Positions 57,970 through 64,000 of a stretch of 64,000 bases of DNA are shown in pieces. Source of the stretch: Marinomonas rhodophyticola (GTDB lineage: Bacteria; Pseudomonadota; Gammaproteobacteria; Pseudomonadales; Marinomonadaceae); assembly GCF_026113935.1 (NCBI RefSeq), contig NZ_JAPEUL010000012.1, positions 62,001-126,000 on the forward strand. Reading direction: 5' to 3'. Position 1 is the first letter of the stretch. The number at the start of each line of letters is the position of its first letter. A program made the position numbers and the translations under genes. Below the pieces are notes generated by a model that had not been told where the DNA came from, searched no databases, and worked only from the letters and a program-made list of their open reading frames with translations.

Positions 57970-59894
57970 ATGCAAAGAATTAATCTTTTATCGCCACGTC
58001 TAGCCAACCAAATTGCTGCGGGAGAGGTGGTTGAACGACCCGCTTCCGTCGTAAAGGAGTTGCTTGAAAACAGTCTTGATGCTGGCGCCTCTCAGCTTGA
58101 CATTGATGTTGAGCAGGGGGCGTTAGGTGTATAAAAATACGAGATAATGGCTCTGGCATTATGAAAGAGGATCTTTCGTTGGCCTTGAGTCGTCATGCGA
58201 CAAGCAAAATTGTCACCTTGGATGACTTGGAAGCGGTGCGTACTCTCGGTTTTCGTGGTGAAGCATTGGCCAGTATTAGCTCTGTGTCTAGGATGCACCT
58301 TACGTCTCGAGCCGAAAATGAACAAGAAGCTTGGCGTGTTGAGGCGGAAGGAAAAGACATGGCTACAGCGGTTCGTCCTGCGTCTCATCCTCAGGGTACG
58401 ACCATTGAAGTACGAGATTTGTTTTTTAATACCCCTGCCCGTCGTAAATTCTTGCGTACTGAAAAAACGGAGTTCGCCCACTTAGAAGAAGTGGTTAAGC
58501 GACTGGCATTGAGTCGTTACGAAACGGGTTTTCGTTTAAGTCACAATGGCAAGCAGGTTTATGATCTTCGGCCCGTAACCGATCAGCTCCATGCTGAGCA
58601 TAGACTCGCCACCTTGCTGGGGAAAAAGTTTATAGAAAACGCTTTGACGCTTGATGTTGAAGCGGCGGGGTTGCGTCTGTGGGGGTGGATTGGTCTACCG
58701 ACATTCTCTAGGTCTCAGGCGGATCTGCAGTATTTCTTTGTGAATGGCCGTGTGGTTAAAGATAAGTTGGTGGCTCATGCTGTGCGCCAGGCTTATCGCG
58801 ATGTTTTATATAACGGTCGGCACCCTACGTTTGTTTTGTACCTTGAGTTAGATCCTTCTACCGTGGATGTGAACGTGCATCCTACTAAGCACGAAGTGCG
58901 TTTTCGCGATGGGCGCTTAGTGCATGATTTTTTATTCAGTCGAATTCATAAGGCAATCGCGGATGTTCGGCCAGAGTCTGATGCTGCTCCTACCGGTATG
59001 AATGACCCCGTAGGGAGTGGTGAAGGTGCGCGCGCAGTGGATATTACTGAGCAATCGGCTTTGCCTTTATCTAATCGCGCTACAGCGTCCTCTATGGATT
59101 GGATGAGATCAGCGACGAATTCGGTGGCTGCCTCGGAGGTGCGCGGACAGCTTGATGGCATGCGCCGTCTATCGGGTTATGCGCAACAATATGTGTCTTC
59201 AACGGAAGTGGTTGACCCTGAAACAGGAGAGGTCAGGGAAGTCGCTCCTTTAAGCGATGTGGGGCAAAATGAGAACCCATTCGAGAGGTCAGAGTCTGAT
59301 TATCAAACCGTGCCGCCATTAGGCTTTGCCGTGGCACAGTTGCATGGTGTGTACATTCTCTCAGAAAGTGAGCAAGGGCTTATTTTGGTGGATATGCATG
59401 CAGCTCATGAGCGCATTGTGTATGAGCGTATGAAGGCGGCTTTTTATCAAAAAAACATTTCATCTCAACCCCTTTTAGTTCCCATTAATATTGCTGTGTC
59501 GCAAAGTGAGGCAGATCTTGTTGAGGAAAGTGGTGAGGTGTTTGGTGCGTTTGGGTTCTGTGTAGAAAGAACAGGATTAGAAAGTGTTATGGTGCGTGAA
59601 GTCCCCGTTATACTTATACGGGGTGATGTGGAAGGTCTAGTGCGTGACGTCATCAGTGATTTGTCGGCGAACGGCGTCTCTGATTTGTTGGCGTCACGGG
59701 CAAATGAGTTGATGGCGTCAATGGCTTGTCATGGTGCAGTGCGTGCGAATCGTAAGTTAACCATTGCAGAAATGAACAGTCTTCTTCGTGATATGGAAGT
59801 CACTGAGCGGAGCGGGCAGTGTAACCATGGTAGGCCAACTTGGGCGCATTTGAGTATGTCTGATTTAGATAAACTCTTTTTGAGGGGGCGTTAA
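57970..59894 (+). CDS. mutL: DNA mismatch repair protein MutL, one apparent frameshift
   Basis: MutL couples MutS mismatch recognition to MutH-like or nicking steps; about 641 residues after repair. The GHKL ATPase motifs are [20 protein letters not shown] (motif I), KIRDNGSGI (II) and ATSKI with [13 protein letters not shown] (III). The C-terminal dimer domain starts near [18 protein letters not shown]. The frame is lost after residue about 50, where a G is missing near 58120 (CAGGGGGCG for CAGGGGGGCG, restoring [14 protein letters not shown]). If real, the strain would be a mutator; sequence error is more likely. The start has TCGTTC-type weak upstream sequence but the family N-terminus ([14 protein letters not shown]) fixes it. 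Confidence 0.92.
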
Positions 59895-59895
59895 T

Positions 59896-60828
59896 ATGGC
59901 AAAGCCACATGTAGTTTGCTTGATGGGGCCGACGGCTTCAGGGAAGACTGGGTTGGCAGTTGAGCTTGCCCAGCACCATGATTTTGAAATTATTAGTGTG
60001 GATTCGGCGCTTGTGTACAAGGGTATGGACATAGGAACCGCAAAGCCAGATGCCGCTTTGTTGGTAAAGGCGCCACATAGACTGATTGATATTATCGATC
60101 CTGTTGAATCCTATTCGGCTGCCGATTTTGTTTTGGATGCCGTCGAGCACGCACAAGACATTTTGTCTAAAGGGAAAACCCCGCTTTTGGTGGGGGGGAC
60201 CATGATGTATTTTAATGCATTGCAAAAAGGTTTGGCTGAAATGCCTAATGCAAATGCTGAAATGCGCGCTATGATTGAAGAGGAAGCATCTGAAAAAGGC
60301 TGGTCGTCATTGCATGAAGAGTTACAAAAGGTTGACCCTGAAGCGGCTTTGCGTATACATCCCAATGATCCACAGCGTTTGCAAAGGGCGATTGAGGTGT
60401 TTCGATTGACAGGAAAGTCTATGACTCAGCTTTGGGCGGAGCAGGAGTCTGTGTCTTTGCCGTTTGAGATGATTAATTTGGCCGTTATGCCGAAAGAGCG
60501 CAGTGTTTTACATCAACGTATCGAACAGCGCTTTTACGATATGATGGATCAAGGTTTTTTGGCTGAAGTGGAAGGGTTTTATCGACGTGGCGATTTGTCT
60601 ATTGAGATGCCTTCTATGCGTTGTGTCGGTTATCGGCAATTATGGCAATATTTAAACGGTGACGATTTGCTAGATGATGCTATCTTTAAAGGTATCGTCG
60701 CCTCACGTCAACTGGCTAAGAGACAGCTTACTTGGCTGAGAGGGTGGGAGGATTTGATGATTTTTGACAGTTTGTCAAAAGATCTTGTGCCTGATGCCTT
60801 GAATTACATCGAAAGCAGGATTATATAG
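59896..60828 (+). CDS. miaA: tRNA dimethylallyltransferase
   Basis: MiaA adds dimethylallyl to A37 of UNN-reading tRNAs, 310 residues. P-loop [19 protein letters not shown], the [16 protein letters not shown] block and [14 protein letters not shown] near the C-terminus are diagnostic. It follows mutL by one base and leads into hfq, as in E. coli. Confidence 0.96.
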   Translation: MAKPHVVCLMGPTASGKTGLAVELAQHHDFEIISVDSALVYKGMDIGTAKPDAALLVKAPHRLIDIIDPVESYSAADFVLDAVEHAQDILSKGKTPLLVGGTMMYFNALQKGLAEMPNANAEMRAMIEEEASEKGWSSLHEELQKVDPEAALRIHPNDPQRLQRAIEVFRLTGKSMTQLWAEQESVSLPFEMINLAVMPKERSVLHQRIEQRFYDMMDQGFLAEVEGFYRRGDLSIEMPSMRCVGYRQLWQYLNGDDLLDDAIFKGIVASRQLAKRQLTWLRGWEDLMIFDSLSKDLVPDALNYIESRII

Positions 60829-60918
60829 GGGAAATAGATAAAAAATTGGTGTAGTATCTACGGTATTGTTTTATCAATATTTAATTTAATTTTTTGCGCT
60901 TAACTTAAGGAGATTCCA

Positions 60919-61164
60919 ATGTCAAAAGGGCAATCATTACAAGACCCTTATCTAAATATTCTACGCAAAGAAAGAGTGCCAGTGTCTATCTTTCTTGTAA
61001 ATGGAATTAAACTTCAAGGTCAAATCGAATCATTCGATCAGTTTGTGATTCTGTTGAAAAATACCGTCAGTCAAATGGTTTATAAACACGCCATTTCTAC
61101 GGTAGTACCTTCTCGTACTATCCGCGTCCCGTCTCCTGATCAGCCGGAAGATGCTGCTGAATAG
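60919..61164 (+). CDS. hfq: RNA chaperone Hfq
   Basis: An 81-residue hexameric Sm-like RNA chaperone that pairs small RNAs with mRNAs. Sm1 includes [20 protein letters not shown], and Sm2 is [13 protein letters not shown] with the YKH poly-U site. The C-terminal tail is short and acidic, as in Pseudomonas. AAGGAG lies 8 bases before the ATG. Confidence 0.97.
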   Translation: MSKGQSLQDPYLNILRKERVPVSIFLVNGIKLQGQIESFDQFVILLKNTVSQMVYKHAISTVVPSRTIRVPSPDQPEDAAE

Positions 61165-61199
61165 CTTGTCTTTCACAGGGCAAGCAGAGGAATACCAGA

Positions 61200-62489
61200 T
61201 TGTTTTTTGAACGTCCCGATAGTGGTGAAATAGCTGTATTGGTCCATATAGATTTTCGTGATCAAAGTGAATCTTATGGACCTGAAGAGTTTGTTGAGCT
61301 TGCTATTTCGGCTGGCGCAGATCCCGTTGCGGTTGTAACGGGATCTCGTCAGCGTCCTGATGCTAAGTACTATATTGGTACTGGCAAGCTAGCTGAAATA
61401 AAAGACATTGTTGATCGTGAAGGTGCGCAGGTCGTTCTTTTCGATCATGCTTTGTCTCCTTCCCAAGAGCGCAATTTAGAAAGTGTTTTTCAATGTCGTG
61501 TGCTTGATCGCACAGGTTTAATTCTTGATATATTCGCACAACGTGCACGCACCCATGAAGGTAAGTTGCAAGTTGAGTTAGCTCAGCTTCAACATATGTC
61601 AACTCGTCTTATTCGAGGTTGGACGCACTTGGAACGCCAAAAAGGCGGGATAGGTATGCGTGGGCCTGGTGAGACGCAGCTTGAAACTGACCGTCGTTTG
61701 TTAAGAGAGCGTATCAAATCTATTCAAAAGCGATTGGAGAAAGTTGAGTCGCAGCGTGACCAAAGTCGTCGGTCCAGAGATCGATCTGCAGTGCCAACGG
61801 TTTCTTTGGTTGGCTATACAAACGCAGGTAAGTCGACTTTGTTTAATCGAGCAACAGGGGCGGATGTGTATGCCGCAGATCAGTTGTTCGCGACATTGGA
61901 TCCGACTTTAAGACGTCTCGACCTTGAGCAGATTGGCTCTATTGTCTTGGCGGATACGGTTGGGTTTATTCGTCAGTTGCCGCACCGCTTGATCAAAGCC
62001 TTTCAAGCGACCTTAAAAGAGTCGTCTGAGGCAGACTTGCTTTTGCACGTCGTTGACGCTGCTGACATTTCTCGTGATGAGAATATGGCGCACGTTGATT
62101 CTGTGTTAAAAGAAATTGGTGCTGATGAAGTGCCGATGTTAAAAGTATTTAATAAAATAGATGCTTTGGCAGATACGGAACCTCGAATTGATAGAGACGC
62201 TGACGGGAACCCTTTCCGAGTTTGGTTGTCTGCTCGTGATGGTCAAGGTGTTGATTTGCTGAAACAAGCCATTGCTGAACTGTTGGCTGAGGACGTTTTT
62301 AGCGAAACGCTTTATTTGTCCAGTAAGTATGGTCGTATCAGAGCAATGTTGTTTGAGCATGGGGCGGTCAGGTCGGAGTATTTTGATGAAACGGGTCGAT
62401 TTGTTCTTGATGTGAAGCTGCCGAAAAAAGACTATTTACAGATTTTGGCTCGCGCAGGTATGTCTGAGGATCAGATAGAAACTGCATGA
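61200..62489 (+). CDS. hflX: GTPase HflX
   Basis: A 429-residue ribosome-associated GTPase that rescues stalled ribosomes under heat stress. N-terminal HflX domain (VVLFDHALSPSQERNLE, GWTHLERQKGGIGMRGPGETQLETDRR) followed by a GTPase domain with G1 GYTNAGKST, G3 ADTVGF and G4 FNKIDAL. It starts with TTG: FFERPDSGEIAVLVHIDF aligns with the family N-terminus and GAGG precedes it, so no ATG is needed. Confidence 0.95.
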   Translation: MFFERPDSGEIAVLVHIDFRDQSESYGPEEFVELAISAGADPVAVVTGSRQRPDAKYYIGTGKLAEIKDIVDREGAQVVLFDHALSPSQERNLESVFQCRVLDRTGLILDIFAQRARTHEGKLQVELAQLQHMSTRLIRGWTHLERQKGGIGMRGPGETQLETDRRLLRERIKSIQKRLEKVESQRDQSRRSRDRSAVPTVSLVGYTNAGKSTLFNRATGADVYAADQLFATLDPTLRRLDLEQIGSIVLADTVGFIRQLPHRLIKAFQATLKESSEADLLLHVVDAADISRDENMAHVDSVLKEIGADEVPMLKVFNKIDALADTEPRIDRDADGNPFRVWLSARDGQGVDLLKQAIAELLAEDVFSETLYLSSKYGRIRAMLFEHGAVRSEYFDETGRFVLDVKLPKKDYLQILARAGMSEDQIETA

Positions 62490-62529
62490 GTCGCACAGGG
62501 TTATCATTAAAATAAAGTGGAGACGTAGT

Positions 62530-63777
62530 ATGGCCTGGAATGAACCGGGTAATAACGACAATGACCCATGGAATCCAGATAAGAACCGTAATAATGGTGC
62601 TGGGCGTCCGGACGGAGGTCGTGAGAAAGACGCCGATAATGATCCTTGGGGTCGTAAACCGACTGGAGGTAAAGATCAAAGTCCTCCAGATTTGGATGAG
62701 GCCTTCCGTAAACTGATGGATATGTTGGGGGTTAAAAAATCCCGCAAATCTGGCGGTTCTAACGGTGGTGATTCCGGCATGTCTGGCAAATTTGGTGGCA
62801 GTTTAATTGCAATTATTTTGTTGGCGTTGCTTGCCTTGTGGGCGGCAACAGGCGTGTATCAGGTGGATCAACAAGAGCGAGGTGTCGTGCTTCGTTTAGG
62901 TAAGTATCATTCTACGGTTATGCCTGGGTTGCATTGGAATCCACCAATGATTGACTCTGTCAGTAAAGTGAATGTTACAAAAGTTCGTTCTCATGATCAT
63001 AAAGCACTCATGCTAACGGTTGATGACGCTATTGTTGAGGTAGGTGTTTCGGTTCAGTACTCAGTACAGGATCCGAAGGATTTCTTGATCAACGTACGTA
63101 ATCCTGAAGAATCACTTGCTCAAATAACAGAAAGCGCGCTTCGTCATGTTGTCGGCAGTTCTGAGATGGATCAAATTCTAACGCAAGGTCGAGAATTGCT
63201 TGCGGAAGAGGTGAAAGTAAGAATTCAGGATTACAGCACGGCATACGGTACTGGTGTGTTGATTTCGAAAGTGAACGTGGAAAATACTCAGGCACCAACT
63301 CAGGTGCAGGAAGCGTTTGATGACGTTATCAAGGCGAAAGAAGATGAGTTGCGTGTGCGAAATGAAGCTGAGTCTTATGCGAATGGTATCATTCCAGAAG
63401 CTCGTGGTCGTGCGCAGCGTATTCGTGAAGAAGCTGAAGCTTACCGCTCTGAGATCGTTGCTCGTGCAAGTGGTCAGGCAGATCGTTTTGATCGCTTGTA
63501 CCGTGAGTACACGAAAGCACCAGATGTAACGCGTCGCCGTCTGTATATTGAAACGATGGAAACAGTTTATAAAGATGTGAATAAGGTTGTTGTTGACACT
63601 GAGGGTGGAAATAACATGATGTATTTGCCTTTGGATCAGCTTATGAAGCAGCGTGCTGAATCATCTACAGGTACTGGCTCTATGAGCTCCGGAAATATTG
63701 GAGCGTTAACTGATCAGGTGCTTGATGAGATACGTAAGCGCCAAAGTGCAACCATTCGTAGAGAGGGCAGAAACTAA
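62530..63777 (+). CDS. hflK: FtsH protease modulator HflK
   Basis: A 415-residue SPFH/stomatin-family membrane protein that assembles with HflC around FtsH. The N-terminus is Gly/Asp/Asn-rich (about residues 1-85), followed by a single helix (LIAIILLALLALWAATGVYQ) and the SPFH domain (QVDQQERGVVLRLGKYH, MPGLHWNPPMIDSV), then a charged coiled coil (EARGRAQRIREEAEAYRSEI). Overlaps hflC by one base (TAATG). Confidence 0.95.
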   Translation: MAWNEPGNNDNDPWNPDKNRNNGAGRPDGGREKDADNDPWGRKPTGGKDQSPPDLDEAFRKLMDMLGVKKSRKSGGSNGGDSGMSGKFGGSLIAIILLALLALWAATGVYQVDQQERGVVLRLGKYHSTVMPGLHWNPPMIDSVSKVNVTKVRSHDHKALMLTVDDAIVEVGVSVQYSVQDPKDFLINVRNPEESLAQITESALRHVVGSSEMDQILTQGRELLAEEVKVRIQDYSTAYGTGVLISKVNVENTQAPTQVQEAFDDVIKAKEDELRVRNEAESYANGIIPEARGRAQRIREEAEAYRSEIVARASGQADRFDRLYREYTKAPDVTRRRLYIETMETVYKDVNKVVVDTEGGNNMMYLPLDQLMKQRAESSTGTGSMSSGNIGALTDQVLDEIRKRQSATIRREGRN

Positions 63778-64000
63778 TGAAAGGCTTTTCTTTTTCAGTT
63801 TTATTTGTTGTTCTTCTCGGTGTGTTGATTGCTTCTCAGACGCTTTTTGTTGTCAAAGAAACAGAGCGTGCGGTTGTGCTTAAGTTTGGTGAGATTGTTC
63901 GGGAAGATGTTCAGCCTGGCCTTCACTTTAAGCTTCCGATTATGAATGAAGTTAAGAAGTTTGATGCACGAATTCTAACGATGGACTCTCGTCCTCAGCG
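63777..64000 (+). CDS. hflC: FtsH protease modulator HflC (partial, runs off the window)
   Basis: The first 74 residues of HflC are present: N-terminal helix FSVLFVVLLGVLIASQTLFVV followed by VKETERAVVLKFGEI and VQPGLHFKLPIMNEVKKFDARIL, the SPFH domain start. The gene is cut by the window end. It partners with HflK. Confidence 0.95.
   Translation, partial: MKGFSFSVLFVVLLGVLIASQTLFVVKETERAVVLKFGEIVREDVQPGLHFKLPIMNEVKKFDARILTMDSRPQ

Overview
The window looks like one contiguous chromosomal piece of a marine gammaproteobacterium, most likely Oceanospirillales and Marinomonas-like. The evidence is the gene order tRNA-Leu/queA/tgt/yajC/secD/secF, the order psd/HDOD/motA/motB/rsgA/orn, the tsaE/amidase/mutL/miaA/hfq/hflX/hflK/hflC superoperon, Pseudomonas-type glycine betaine genes, and moderate GC content. 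The genus is an inference from gene content; no 16S gene is present.

Layout: (1) 0-6.2 kb, a CUT2 sugar ABC transporter operon with a DUF2291 lipoprotein and a RbsD/FucU mutarotase, convergent with xylA. (2) 6.3-9.7 kb, a small AT-rich accessory patch: a DUF4160/DUF2442 pair, an unusual membrane-anchored zinc-ribbon/DEDDh exonuclease and a GNAT acetyltransferase. (3) 9.8-11.4 kb, Mn-type sodA behind a Fur-box-like site, followed by a ZIP metal transporter. (4) 11.4-21.5 kb, a complete guanidine assimilation operon: NtrC-like site, sigma-54 promoter, guanidine-I (ykkC) riboswitch, ABC transporter, two DUF1989 carboxyguanidine deiminase subunits, guanidine/urea carboxylase and allophanate hydrolase. 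(5) 21.5-23 kb, a REP-associated (Y1) transposase with a canonical LexA box and a REP-like hairpin upstream and a short GTGTGTCC repeat array downstream. (6) 23-28.5 kb, pssA and the glycine betaine demethylation genes gbcA/gbcB/gbdR. (7) 28.6-34.7 kb, a GT39/ArnT-like transferase and a GT2 polyprenyl glycosyltransferase divergent from an OmpR/EnvZ-type two-component system, then pirin and GtrA. (8) 34.8-42.1 kb, small redox and transport genes, then the agcS-aspA-ansA amino-acid operon and a divergent HTH regulator. (9) 42.2-64 kb, conserved housekeeping blocks.

A dominant technical feature is about 23 apparent frameshifts in otherwise intact, well-conserved genes, including tgt, secD, mutL and motB. 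Each is explained by a one- or two-base extra or a missing base (often in a G or A run). They are best read as sequence errors of an unpolished assembly, so the affected genes are annotated as single CDSs spanning the shift.

The most interesting biology is the layered control of guanidine use (nitrogen-type sigma-54/NtrC control on top of the riboswitch), the apparently SOS-controlled RAYT transposase with two families of nearby repeats, and the undescribed exonuclease fusion protein at 7.3-9.0 kb.
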